Below are positions 17,615 through 25,865 of a DNA stretch of 64,000 bases, in pieces (the first letter of the stretch is position 1; each line of letters starts with the position of its first letter). The translations under genes were made by a program, and so were the position numbers. The stretch is taken from the NCBI RefSeq assembly GCF_016907475.1, contig NZ_JAFBCA010000001.1, positions 4,402,001 through 4,466,000 on the forward strand, in the 5' to 3' direction. The notes beneath the pieces were generated by a model. It was not told the origin of the DNA. It saw only the letters and a program-made list of their open reading frames with translations, and searched no databases. This stretch comes from Nocardioides cavernae. GTDB taxonomy: Bacteria > Actinomycetota > Actinomycetes > Propionibacteriales > Nocardioidaceae.

Positions 17615-18142
17615 ATGTCGACGCCGTTGCCCACGTCCGCGCCCTTCGCGCCGAGCACCCGCATCCTGGCGGGCTCGCTGATGGGCGCCCTCGTCGTCAT
17701 CGGCGTCGCGCTGTCGGTGGTGCTGCCCGCACCCGGGTCGGTCCCGGTCGCGGTCCTCGCCGTGCAGGTGCTGGCCGGCGTCGCCGCGCACCTGCTGCTC
17801 GAGGCCGTCGGCTACCGCACCCCCGCCCTGTCGACCGCGCTCACCGACGACGACGCAGCCGCGCAGGCCCGCACCCGCTGGCAGGCGCTGATGATCATGC
17901 GGTTCGCCATCGCGGAGTTCGTGGCCATCGCCTCGGTGGCCGCCGCGTTCGTGCTCCCCGACGGCAGCATCCTCACCTACCTCGGGGGCGCCGTGGTCTC
18001 GCTCGCGCTGATGGTGGTGCACGTCTGGCCCGGCGCCCGACCGGTGGGCAAGGTCGCCGACGCCCTGGAGGCCGGCGGCAAGCGGTCCGGCCTGCGCGAG
18101 GCCTTCGGCGGGTCGGCGCCGGGTCCCGTCCAGCGCCTCTAG
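17615..18142 (+). CDS. Four-helix membrane protein, unknown function
   Basis: 175 residues with four hydrophobic segments near 18-38, 43-63, 94-112 and 118-140. The N-terminus is Pro/Ser/Thr-rich and the C-terminus is Gly/Arg-rich and polar. I do not recognise a named family. It starts at the divergent promoter shared with the dehydrogenase. Its TAG stop overlaps the TAG stop of convergent glpD by four bases (18139-18142), so there is no room for a terminator between them. Confidence 0.65.
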   Translation: MSTPLPTSAPFAPSTRILAGSLMGALVVIGVALSVVLPAPGSVPVAVLAVQVLAGVAAHLLLEAVGYRTPALSTALTDDDAAAQARTRWQALMIMRFAIAEFVAIASVAAAFVLPDGSILTYLGGAVVSLALMVVHVWPGARPVGKVADALEAGGKRSGLREAFGGSAPGPVQRL

Positions 18143-19851
18143 ACGATGTCGCGCGCCTTGACCCGCGCCTCGTCGGCCTCCTGGTCGGTCGGCATGAGCT
18201 GGCTCTGCCGCTCCGCCTCCACTCGCCGCAGGTAGTGGTCGACCTCGTCCTCGAGCTGCGCGTCGTCCCACCCCAGGCCCTCGGCCATCAGCTCCGCGGC
18301 GGGGCGCGCGGCGGCGATGCCGCGGTCGAAGGTCTCGATCGACACCCGCGTCCGCCGCGCCAGCACGTCGTCGAGGTGGCGCGCGCCCTCGTGGGTGACG
18401 GCGTAGAGCACCTCGGCCCGCAGGTAGTGCTCGGCCCCGGGCAGCGGCTCGCCGAGCTCGGGGCGACGGTGGATCAGGGCGAGCAGCTCGTCGACCAGGC
18501 CGCCGTAGCGGCCGAGCAGGTGGTCGATCACCCCGATCTCGAGGCCCGACGCGCGACTGAGCGCGACCCGCTGGTTGGTCCGCGCCTCGTGGCCCCACGC
18601 ACCCATCAGCGGCACCCGGTCGGTGATCGAGGAGGGCGTGGCGTCGAAGTCGCGGATCGCGTGGTCGACCGCGTCGCGCGCCATGACGCGGTACGTCGTC
18701 AGCTTGCCGCCGGCGACCAGCACGAGGCCGGGCACCGGGTTGGCGACCGTGTGCTCGCGGGAGAGCTTGGTGGTCTCCCCCATCTCGCCCTCCTTGCGCG
18801 TCGGCTTCAGCAGCGGCCGGAGCCCGGCGTACACCCCGACGACGTCGCGGTGGTCGAGCGGGTCCTTGAGGAGCCGGTTGGCGTGCTCGAGGACGTAGTC
18901 GATGTCGGTCTTGCTGGCAGCGGGGTGGGCGAGGTCGAGGTCCCACGCGGTGTCGGTCGTGCCGATGATCCAGAAGTCGTCCCACGGGATCACGAAGAGG
19001 ACCGACTTCTCGGTCTTGGTGATGAAGCCGCACTCCGACCGGATCCGGTCCTTGGGGACGACGATGTGGATGCCCTTGCTGGCGTCGACGTCGAGCTGGG
19101 CCTCGCCGCCCACCAGCTCCTGCACCTCGTCGGTCCAGACCCCGGCCGCGTTGATGACGACGCGGGCCCGGATCTCCAGGTCGCGCTGGCCCTCGAGGTC
19201 ACGCGCGCGTACGCCGACGACGCGGTCGCCGTCGCGCAGGAAGCCAGTCACCTTGGTGCGGGTCGCGACGTGGGCGCCGTTGTTGGCGGCGGTGCGGGCG
19301 ATGGTCATCACCAGCCGGGCGTCGTCGACCTGGCAGTCGTAGTAGCGGATCGCGCCGTGGAGGTTGTCGGTCCGGATGTCCGGCGCCATCCGGGCGAGCT
19401 GCTTGCGGAAGACGTGCTTGTGCTTGGGCACGCCCATGTCGTACCTGCCGGTCATCGCCATGGTGTCGTACAGCGCGACGCCGGCGCCGACGTAGGGGCG
19501 CTCCCACGCGTGCTCGAGCGGGTAGAGGAACGGCACCGGTCGGACGAGGTGCGGGGCGAGCCGGGTGAGCAGCAGGCCGCGCTCCTCGAGGGCCTCCTTG
19601 ACCAGCGCGAAGTCGAACATCTCGAGGTAGCGCAGGCCGCCGTGCACCAGCTTGGACGACCGCGACGACGTGCCGGAGGCGAGGTCGCGCTGCTCGACCA
19701 GCCCGACCTTGAGGCCACGCGTCACCGCGTCGAGCGCCGCTCCGACGCCGACGATCCCGCCGCCGACGACCAGCACGTCGAGCTCACCGGACCCGAGCTG
19801 CTGGAGCGCATCGGCGCGCTGATCGGCATCGAGGGCCTTGGCGAGGGTCAT
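18139..19851 (-). CDS. glpD: Aerobic glycerol-3-phosphate dehydrogenase
   Basis: 570-residue membrane-associated FAD enzyme that oxidises glycerol-3-phosphate to dihydroxyacetone phosphate and feeds the quinone pool. FAD fold LDVLVVGGGIVGVGAALDA (about 24-42), then SGTSSRSSKLVHGGLRYLE, the diagnostic GlpD motif, and LRPLLKP and KLTTYRVMARDAVD near the substrate site; a C-terminal helical GlpD domain completes it. Start ATG at 19851, 31 nt beyond a hairpin that separates it from the AbiEi-like gene. No glpK or glpF is adjacent. Confidence 0.95.
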   Translation of the reverse strand: MTLAKALDADQRADALQQLGSGELDVLVVGGGIVGVGAALDAVTRGLKVGLVEQRDLASGTSSRSSKLVHGGLRYLEMFDFALVKEALEERGLLLTRLAPHLVRPVPFLYPLEHAWERPYVGAGVALYDTMAMTGRYDMGVPKHKHVFRKQLARMAPDIRTDNLHGAIRYYDCQVDDARLVMTIARTAANNGAHVATRTKVTGFLRDGDRVVGVRARDLEGQRDLEIRARVVINAAGVWTDEVQELVGGEAQLDVDASKGIHIVVPKDRIRSECGFITKTEKSVLFVIPWDDFWIIGTTDTAWDLDLAHPAASKTDIDYVLEHANRLLKDPLDHRDVVGVYAGLRPLLKPTRKEGEMGETTKLSREHTVANPVPGLVLVAGGKLTTYRVMARDAVDHAIRDFDATPSSITDRVPLMGAWGHEARTNQRVALSRASGLEIGVIDHLLGRYGGLVDELLALIHRRPELGEPLPGAEHYLRAEVLYAVTHEGARHLDDVLARRTRVSIETFDRGIAAARPAAELMAEGLGWDDAQLEDEVDHYLRRVEAERQSQLMPTDQEADEARVKARDIV

Positions 19852-19881
19852 GGCGCCAGTCTCTCAGGGAGGCCGAACGAC

Positions 19882-19926
19882 ATCGCGGAGCCGGGAGGTC
19901 ATCGGGTGACCTCCCGGCTCCGCGAT
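19882..19926. repeat. Perfect 20-bp-stem hairpin, copy 1
   Basis: Arms 19882-19901 and 19907-19926 (ATCGCGGAGCCGGGAGGTCA and its exact complement) enclose the 5-nt loop TCGGG. It sits 5 nt past the stop of the AbiEi-like gene. A near-identical hairpin lies at 20961-21005 on the other side of that gene. It could act as a rho-independent-type terminator, though no T-run follows. Confidence 0.92.
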
Positions 19927-19931
19927 CACGC

Positions 19932-20939
19932 TCACGCGGCCTGCCTGACGGCACACCCGGGCCCACACGCGTACGCCGGCGGCCCGCCTCGTTGCACGAC
20001 CAGCGAGGAGAGCTTCGCGGCCGTCCGGCACGGCCGCCCGACCACCTGACCCCACGAGAGCCGGACGGTTCCGCGTCCGGACACCGCCGCATCGAGGTCT
20101 CGCTCGAAGTCGCGGTCGCGCTGCTCGGCCGTGTCGTGCACGAGCCGACCGTCGAGCTCGATCGGCAGGTCCAGGAGCAGCCCGTCCCGGTAGACCACCC
20201 CGCTGGCCGTCACCTCCCGCACCTGCCGCATGGCGGTGGGCAGCCCGTGCGGCCGCTCGACCCGGACGAGATAGGCGTGCTCGAGGACCGAGCACGTGCC
20301 CGAGGCCACGTCGTCGAGGACTCCCTCCAGGAACTTGCGCCGCCGTGCACGCGTCCGTTCGGACAACAGGCCTGCCATGCGGACGGCCGTCGTGTGCTGG
20401 CTCTGAACGGCACGGGCGACCGCAGCGATCGCCTCCATCTCGGTGCGTGCCTCGAGCGCGACGTCGAGCGCCGCGTCGTCGTACGCAAGCCTGGGTGGGC
20501 CGAGGTTCCAGCGAGCGCGGGCGTCGAGCCCCGCAGTGCGTACGACGACGACGCCGGGCACCTGCAGGATCCGGCGCTCGGGGGCGATGCCCACGTGGAT
20601 CGGCACCCGGTCGGCGCCAGGACGACCGGGCCCGTCGGCGGCGCGGAGTGCCGACGCCCCGATGAGCGCAGCCGGCCAGGCGTAGAGGACGGCCGCCCAG
20701 GCGCGCTGCGACCAGGTCGCCTCCCCGGTGTGGGAGAGGTAGACGCGGGGCAGCACGCGGACCAGGTCACGGCGTCGTTCGAGGCGGCGGAGGTCGCCGG
20801 GGCGCAGGCCGCACCCGAGCGCCTGGCTTCGCGAGACCACCCCGCACTGGCCGTCCAGGTGGCCGGAGAGGTGGAGAAGCGCCGGATCGTCTCGCACCGC
20901 TCCAGCCTGCTGGCACCGCTGGAGCGGGACCAGACGCAT
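19932..20939 (-). CDS. AbiEi-like winged-helix / DUF559-like nuclease protein (paralogue 1)
   Basis: About 335 residues. The N-terminal part GVVSRSQALGCGLRPGDLRR with RVLPRVYLSHTG resembles the AbiEi-type antitoxin winged helix (Q..G..... R.V..GvY). The C-terminal part resembles the DUF559/Vsr-like PD-(D/E)XK fold: DLPIELDGRLVHDTAEQRDR with E-DG-H, then RDLDAAVSGRGTVRLSW with a late R..W. No separate AbiEii toxin is adjacent. Start uncertain: an ATG at 20981 lies in the hairpin loop and is unlikely; 20939 (MRLVPLQRC) or GTG at 20897 are better. Bracketed on both sides by one hairpin family. Such proteins are numerous in Nocardioides; the biological role is not established. Function as nuclease is inference. 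Confidence 0.72.
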   Translation of the reverse strand: MRLVPLQRCQQAGAVRDDPALLHLSGHLDGQCGVVSRSQALGCGLRPGDLRRLERRRDLVRVLPRVYLSHTGEATWSQRAWAAVLYAWPAALIGASALRAADGPGRPGADRVPIHVGIAPERRILQVPGVVVVRTAGLDARARWNLGPPRLAYDDAALDVALEARTEMEAIAAVARAVQSQHTTAVRMAGLLSERTRARRRKFLEGVLDDVASGTCSVLEHAYLVRVERPHGLPTAMRQVREVTASGVVYRDGLLLDLPIELDGRLVHDTAEQRDRDFERDLDAAVSGRGTVRLSWGQVVGRPCRTAAKLSSLVVQRGGPPAYACGPGCAVRQAA

Positions 20940-20960
20940 CCGACGATCTGTGGAGGGCGG

Positions 20961-21005
20961 ATCGCGGAGCCTGGAGGTCATCGGGTGACCTCACGGCTCC
21001 GCGAT
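20961..21005. repeat. 20-bp-stem hairpin, copy 2
   Basis: Arms 20961-20980 and 20986-21005 with loop TCGGG. Differs from copy 1 only at two left-arm bases (CCTGGAGG for CCGGGAGG region) and one right-arm base, leaving two adjacent mismatches in the stem. It abuts the guaB3 stop codon (21005-21007), so it may serve as the guaB3 terminator. Confidence 0.9.
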
Positions 21006-22114
21006 CAGTGCTGGACGACGACCTCGATGCGCTGGAACTCCTTGAGCTCGGTGTAGCCCGTGGTGGCCATCGCGCGGCGCAGGGCGCCGATGAGGTTCAT
21101 GGTGCCATCGGCGACGCGGGAGGGGCCGAACATGATCTCCTCCAGCGACCCGACCGGCTCGAAGCCGACGCGCTCGCCGCGGGGCAGCTGGGCGTGCGTC
21201 GCCTCGCTCCCCCAGTGGAAGCCGCGGCCGGGAGCCTCGACGGCCCGGGCGAGCGGCGAGCCGATCATCACCGCGTCGGCGCCGCAGGCGACGGCCTTGG
21301 CGATGTCGCCCGAGCTGCCGATGGATCCGTCGGCGATCACGTGGACGTAGCGGCCGCCGGACTCGTCGAGGTAGTCGCGGCGGGCGGCGGCGACGTCGGC
21401 GACGGCGCTGGCCATCGGGACCGCGACGCCGAGGACCGTGCGCGTCGTGTGGGCGGCCCCGCCGCCGAAGCCGACGAGCACGCCGGCGGCACCGGTGCGC
21501 ATGAGGTGGAGCGCGGCCTGGTAGGTCGCGCACCCGCCCACGATGACCGGCACGTCGAGCTCGTAGATGAACTCCTTGAGGTTGAGCGGCTCGGCCTGGC
21601 TGCTCACGTGCTCGGCGGAGACCGTGGTGCCGCGGATGACGAACATGTCCACGCCGGCGTCGACGACGGCCTTGACGTGGTCCTTCGTGCGCTGCGGCGA
21701 GAGCGAGCCCGCGACGGGGACGCCGGCGGCGCGCACCTCCTTGAGGCGTTCGGTGATGAGCTCCGGCTTGATCGGCTCGGTGTAGATCTCCTGCATGCGG
21801 CGGGTGGCCTCGTGCCCGGAGAGCCCGGCGACCTCCTCGAGCAGGCCGGTGGGGTCGTCGTACCGCGTCCAGAGGCCCTCGAGGTTGAGCACCCCGAGGC
21901 CGCCCATCTGGCCCAGCGCGATCGCGGTGGACGGCGACATGACCGAGTCCATCGGCGCGGCCAGCACGGGGATGTCGAACCGGTAGGCGTCGATCTGCCA
22001 GGCCGTGCTGACCTCCTCGGGGTCGCGCGTGCGCCGCGAGGGCACGATCGCGATGTCGTCGAAGGAGTACGCGCGGCGGCCGCGCTTGGCACGGCCGATC
22101 TCGATCTCGCTCAT
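21005..22114 (-). CDS. guaB3: GuaB3-family IMP dehydrogenase-related protein
   Basis: 369-residue TIM-barrel protein of the IMPDH/GMP reductase superfamily without CBS domains. MSEIEIGRAKRGRRAYSFDD is the typical actinobacterial GuaB3 start; VLAAPMDSVMSPSTAI and YVHVIADGSIGSSGDIAKAV (phosphate-binding) are clear. The catalytic Cys loop of IMPDH (GSICTTR) is not found; the matching region reads VIRGTTVSAEHVSSQ. Known GuaB3 members are reported in actinobacteria beside guaB2; the reaction (GMP reductase or IMPDH-like) depends on lineage. Start at 22114 rather than longer upstream versions because MSEIEIGR is conserved. Confidence 0.93.
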   Translation of the reverse strand: MSEIEIGRAKRGRRAYSFDDIAIVPSRRTRDPEEVSTAWQIDAYRFDIPVLAAPMDSVMSPSTAIALGQMGGLGVLNLEGLWTRYDDPTGLLEEVAGLSGHEATRRMQEIYTEPIKPELITERLKEVRAAGVPVAGSLSPQRTKDHVKAVVDAGVDMFVIRGTTVSAEHVSSQAEPLNLKEFIYELDVPVIVGGCATYQAALHLMRTGAAGVLVGFGGGAAHTTRTVLGVAVPMASAVADVAAARRDYLDESGGRYVHVIADGSIGSSGDIAKAVACGADAVMIGSPLARAVEAPGRGFHWGSEATHAQLPRGERVGFEPVGSLEEIMFGPSRVADGTMNLIGALRRAMATTGYTELKEFQRIEVVVQH

Positions 22115-22208
22115 GCCCGGCAGCCTATCGGCGAGCATCAGGTCCGGCCGGGCCCCCACCCGACCGGACCTTCTGGACCCGGAATCCATACCCCACGTTT
22201 GGATCCAG

Positions 22209-22892
22209 TTACATAGTACCCAATTTTGGGGCGGGTGACACCCGACCGTCGCCCGAGCCGGCAGGCGGTCCGTCGACGGCCGAGCGCAGCGACCGTCGCA
22301 GCCACGCGGCATACCTCTCGACCGTCCAGCCGCGGTGCTGCGCGAGGGTCAGGTAGGTCTCAGCGCGGGTCAGCAGGTAGACCTCGTCGACGGCGTCCGG
22401 CGCCGGCTCCCCGCGCGCGAGCAGCCGCACCAGGTCGCCGCACATCGCCGCATGGCCGAGGTGCGCGCCGCGGACGAGGTCGCGCAGGGCGGGGTCCTGC
22501 TCGGCGCCGTGCGCCAGCACCAGCACCAGCGGCCCCATCGGTACGACGATGCTGCAGGCGAACTCGACGAACCGGTCGAGCCGCACCTCGAGGTCGGGCT
22601 CGTCGTCGAGCCGCAGGGCGGCGAAGGCTTCCCGCAACCCGCCGCGGCGCCCGAACCCGGCGGACCGGAAGGCCTCCATGAAGAGACCAGCCTTGCCGTC
22701 GAAGGTCTTGGTCACCAGCTCGACGGACACCCCGGACTCGGCGGCGACCAGGGCGAGGGTCGTGCCGTTCCAGCCCCGCTCGGCGAACAACCGCGCCGCC
22801 ACCTCGGCCACGTGGAGCCGTCGCCGCTCGGCGGCCGCTCGGCGCCCGCTGGCGTCGTACGAGCGGCGCTCGGGGGCTTCCCTCTCCTCCAC
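22209..22892 (-). CDS. TetR-family transcriptional regulator
   Basis: 227 residues. The N-terminal DNA-binding domain is clear: LHVAEVAARLFAERGWNGTT, LALVAAESGVSVELVTKTF is the helix-turn-helix (about 46-64), followed by FDGKAGLFMEAF. The ligand domain is helical and unassigned. The gene ends in an unusually AT-rich tract (CCAATTTTGGG, 22230-22240) that also covers the guaB3 promoter region. It lies 21 nt past the ldh start, so it may be in the ldh transcript's downstream part or read from its own promoter. Confidence 0.88.
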   Translation of the reverse strand: MEEREAPERRSYDASGRRAAAERRRLHVAEVAARLFAERGWNGTTLALVAAESGVSVELVTKTFDGKAGLFMEAFRSAGFGRRGGLREAFAALRLDDEPDLEVRLDRFVEFACSIVVPMGPLVLVLAHGAEQDPALRDLVRGAHLGHAAMCGDLVRLLARGEPAPDAVDEVYLLTRAETYLTLAQHRGWTVERYAAWLRRSLRSAVDGPPAGSGDGRVSPAPKLGTM

Positions 22893-22913
22893 GACGCGAG
22901 CGTAGGTGACGCC

Positions 22914-23837
22914 TCAGAAGCCGAGGTCGCTGGCGGTGGCACGGATGCGGTCGGCGCTCGCGCGCAGCCCTGCGAGCTCGGCCTCGCCCATCGGGACCTC
23001 GAGCCGCCGCTCGGCACCACCTGACCCGACCACCGTGGGCACGGAGAGGCAGACGTCGCTGATGCCGTGGTAGTCGGCCAGCAGCGTGGAGACCGGCAGC
23101 ACCCGCTTCTCGTCGCGCAGCACTGCCTCGATGATCCGGCTGCCGGAGACGCCGATGGCGTAGTTGGTGGCGCCCTTGCCCTTGATGATCTCGTAGGCCG
23201 CGCCCACCACCTCGGCGGCCATCGCGTCCCGCTCGTGGGCCGCCACCAGGTCGGTGACGGGCACTCCGCCGATGCTCGCGCTGCTCCAGAGCGGGATCTC
23301 GCTGTCGCCGTGCTCGCCGACGACGTAGGCGTGGACGTTCTGGACCGCGACGCCGCAGCGCGCCGCCACCAGCCCGCGCAGCCGCGCCGAGTCGAGCACG
23401 GTGCCCGAGCCGAAGAGCTGCTCGGTGCCGAGTCCGGTCAGCTTCTGGGCGGCGTACGTCACCACGTCGACGGGGTTGGTGACCATCACGAAGCGGGCGT
23501 CCGGGGCCGCCTCCACGAGGGCCGGCATCAGGGAGCGGAGCATGTTGGTGGTCGAGGCCGCGAGGTCGAGGCGGGTCTGCCCGGGCTGCTGCTTGGCGCC
23601 GGCCGTCACCGCGACGACCTGCGCCCCGGCGCACACGGAGACGTCGGCCGACCCCTCGACGTGGGCGGTGGGCAGGAACTGCAGGCCCTGGCGGAGGTCG
23701 AGCTCCTCGGCCCGCACCTTCGCCGCGTCGACGTCGTGCAGGGCGACGGTGGTGGCGACGCCGCGGACCAGGCAGGCGTAGGCGAGCGTGGAGCCGACGG
23801 CGCCGGCGCCGACGATGGCGATCTTCGCGGAGGTCAC
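22914..23837 (-). CDS. ldh: L-lactate dehydrogenase
   Basis: 307-residue NAD-dependent LDH/MDH-family protein that interconverts pyruvate and L-lactate. Dinucleotide fold KIAIVGAGAVGSTLAYA (5-21); the substrate-loop AGAKQQPGQTRLDL carries a Gln at the discriminating position (lactate rather than malate); VTNPVDVVTY and the catalytic His in VVGEHGDSEIPLW (about 178) are present. ATG start. TetR gene follows in the same direction and might regulate it. Confidence 0.95.
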   Translation of the reverse strand: MTSAKIAIVGAGAVGSTLAYACLVRGVATTVALHDVDAAKVRAEELDLRQGLQFLPTAHVEGSADVSVCAGAQVVAVTAGAKQQPGQTRLDLAASTTNMLRSLMPALVEAAPDARFVMVTNPVDVVTYAAQKLTGLGTEQLFGSGTVLDSARLRGLVAARCGVAVQNVHAYVVGEHGDSEIPLWSSASIGGVPVTDLVAAHERDAMAAEVVGAAYEIIKGKGATNYAIGVSGSRIIEAVLRDEKRVLPVSTLLADYHGISDVCLSVPTVVGSGGAERRLEVPMGEAELAGLRASADRIRATASDLGF

Positions 23838-23912
23838 GCCTCATCGTGGCAGCCGGCGCCTTCGGAGGACAGGGGCCGTGGGGGGCCGGCTCCCTGTCGG
23901 GCTCCGCCCGGC

Positions 23913-25754
23913 TCAGCCGGTGTGGTGCACCTCCTGCAGGCCGTAGACCGGCGTCTCGATCCCCTCGTGCCGCGCCTTGAGCTGGAGCGCGAGGTAGAGC
24001 GAGTAGTGCCGCGACTGGTGGAGGTTGCCGCCGTGCATCCAGAGGTGGTCGACCTGCGTCGGCTTCCACATGTTGCGCTGCTCGCCCTCCCACGGACCTG
24101 GGTCCTTGGTGGTCTCCGAGCCCAGGCCCCAGCACTTGCCGAGGCGGTCGGCGGTCTCCTGGTCGACCAGGTCGGCGACCCAGCCGTTCATCGAGTTGTA
24201 GCCGGTGGCGAAGACCACGAGGTCGGCGGGCAGCGTCGTACCGTCCTCGAGCACCACGGCATCCTCGGTGAGCCGGTCGATCTGCCCCTGCACCAGGTGG
24301 ACGTCGCCGTTGGCCACCAGCTCGGCGGCGCCGACGTCGATGTAGTAGCCGGAGCCGCGCCGGAGGTACTTCATGAACAGGCCCGACCCGTCGTCGCCCC
24401 AGTCGTGCCGGAAGCCCGACTTCTCCAGACGGTCGTAGAAGTCCTTGTCCTGCTCCGCCATCGCTTCGTACGCGGGGATCTGGAAGGTGTGCAGGATCCG
24501 GTAGGGCAGCGAGGCGAAGATCAGGTCGGCCTTCTCCGTCGTCACGCCGGCGGCGAGCGCCCGCTCGGAGTAGAGGTCGCCCAGCCCGATCTCCATCAGG
24601 CTGCTGCTCTTGACGATGTGCGTGGACGAGCGCTGCACCATCGTCACGTCGGCGTCGTGCTCCCAGAGCGCGCCGCAGATGTCGAAGGAGGAGTTGTTGC
24701 TGCCGATGACGACCGCCTTCTTGCCGGCGTACGCGTCGGGGCCGGGGTGCGCGGACGAGTGGTGCACGTCGCCGCGGAACACGTCCGTGCCGGGGACGTC
24801 AGGGATCCTCGGCTTGCCGCTCATCCCGGTGGCGAAGACCAGCTGCTGGGGTCGCAGCGTGAGCGGCTTGCCCTCGCGCTCGACCTCGACCGTCCACTCC
24901 TGGGTCTCGTCGGACCACGTCGCGCTGGTGGCGACCGTGCTCGACCAGTAGGGCACCTCCATGACCTTCACGTAGGACTCGAGCCAGTCGCCGACCTTGT
25001 CCTTGGGCGCGAAGACCGGCCAGTTGTCCGGGAACTTCAGGTAGGGCAGGTGGTCGTACCAGACCGGGTCGTGCAGGCAGAGCGACTTGTAGCGGTTGCG
25101 CCACTGGTCGCCGGGACGCGGGTGCTTGTCGATCACCAGGCTCGGCACGCCGAGCTGGCGCAGGCGCGAGCCGAGGGCGATGCCGCCCTGGCCGCCGCCG
25201 ATCACCAGGACGTAGGGCTGGGTGGCAGAGCCGAGGCTCTCCGCCTCCTGCTGGCGCCGCTCCTGCCACGTCACCCGGTCCTTGAAGGCGCCGTGCTGGG
25301 TGCCCATCGGCCGGTGCGTGCCCCGCGGCTCCTCGTGCCCCTTCAGCTCGTAGAGCGCGGTGAGCAGCGTCCAGGCGCGGTCCTCGCCGTCCTCCTCCTT
25401 CAGCCGGAGCAGACCGTTGCCGCGGCCGGTGCCGGTCTCGAACGTGATCCATGCCGTCACCACGCCGTCGGCCTCGTCGGGCGGCTCGCTGGTCGCGAAG
25501 GCGGACGCGCCCGACCGGGCACCGGCAGCACCGATGAGGTCGGCGACGCCGTCACGGCCCTCGACCGTCTTGAGGTTCCAGGTGAATGCCACCAGGTCGC
25601 GCCAGTAGCACTCCGTCGCGAACAGGTCGGCGCCCGCGGTCGCGTCGCCGGCGGCGAGGGCCGCCTCGAAGCGGGCGAGCCACGCGTCGACGCGCGCCTG
25701 CGGGTCCGGGGCGGTCGGGTCGGTGCCGGTCACGGGATCCAGGGTCTGGGTCAT
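23913..25754 (-). CDS. SnoaL-like / flavin monooxygenase fusion (NAD(P)/FAD oxidoreductase)
   Basis: 613 residues. Residues about 20-145 look like an NTF2/SnoaL-like domain (LARFEAALAAGDATAGADLF, CYWRDLVAFTWN); then FAD fold YVLVIGGGQGGIALGSRL (about 179-196), a mid-region GDQWRNRYKSLCLHD typical of flavin monooxygenases, and a second dinucleotide fold KKAVVIGSNNSSFDICGAL (about 345-363), with FATGYNSMNGW late. The family hydroxylates or performs Baeyer-Villiger oxidation of small organics; the substrate is unknown. Start ATG after GAAGGAGAA. Divergent GAF regulator next door may control it. Confidence 0.87.
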   Translation of the reverse strand: MTQTLDPVTGTDPTAPDPQARVDAWLARFEAALAAGDATAGADLFATECYWRDLVAFTWNLKTVEGRDGVADLIGAAGARSGASAFATSEPPDEADGVVTAWITFETGTGRGNGLLRLKEEDGEDRAWTLLTALYELKGHEEPRGTHRPMGTQHGAFKDRVTWQERRQQEAESLGSATQPYVLVIGGGQGGIALGSRLRQLGVPSLVIDKHPRPGDQWRNRYKSLCLHDPVWYDHLPYLKFPDNWPVFAPKDKVGDWLESYVKVMEVPYWSSTVATSATWSDETQEWTVEVEREGKPLTLRPQQLVFATGMSGKPRIPDVPGTDVFRGDVHHSSAHPGPDAYAGKKAVVIGSNNSSFDICGALWEHDADVTMVQRSSTHIVKSSSLMEIGLGDLYSERALAAGVTTEKADLIFASLPYRILHTFQIPAYEAMAEQDKDFYDRLEKSGFRHDWGDDGSGLFMKYLRRGSGYYIDVGAAELVANGDVHLVQGQIDRLTEDAVVLEDGTTLPADLVVFATGYNSMNGWVADLVDQETADRLGKCWGLGSETTKDPGPWEGEQRNMWKPTQVDHLWMHGGNLHQSRHYSLYLALQLKARHEGIETPVYGLQEVHHTG

Positions 25755-25816
25755 CGGTTCTCCTTCAACTACGCTGGTGTGACCGAGCACACACCGCCGG
25801 AGCCGGGCGCCGACAG

Positions 25817-25836
25817 GGTTGCGAGAGGTTGCAACC
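25817..25836. promoter_or_regulatory. Candidate operator with GGTTGCAACC palindrome
   Basis: GGTTGC at 25817-25822 is repeated as the perfect palindrome GGTTGCAACC at 25827-25836, ten bases on, within the 111-bp divergent gap between the monooxygenase and the GAF regulator. Plausible binding site for the regulator; unproven. Confidence 0.42.
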
Positions 25837-25865
25837 ACTCGGCCGGAGGACCCGAGGGACACTGC

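Noticed and set aside
20981..20981. ATG of AbiEi-like paralogue 1 in the hairpin loop
   Set aside because: Translation from within a strong stem-loop is unlikely, and the extra residues (MTSRLRDPP) only translate the palindrome.
23067..25865. Plus-strand open frame running into the GAF regulator
   Set aside because: The GAF regulator has a good ATG at 25866; the upstream extension is antisense to ldh and the monooxygenase with no domain.
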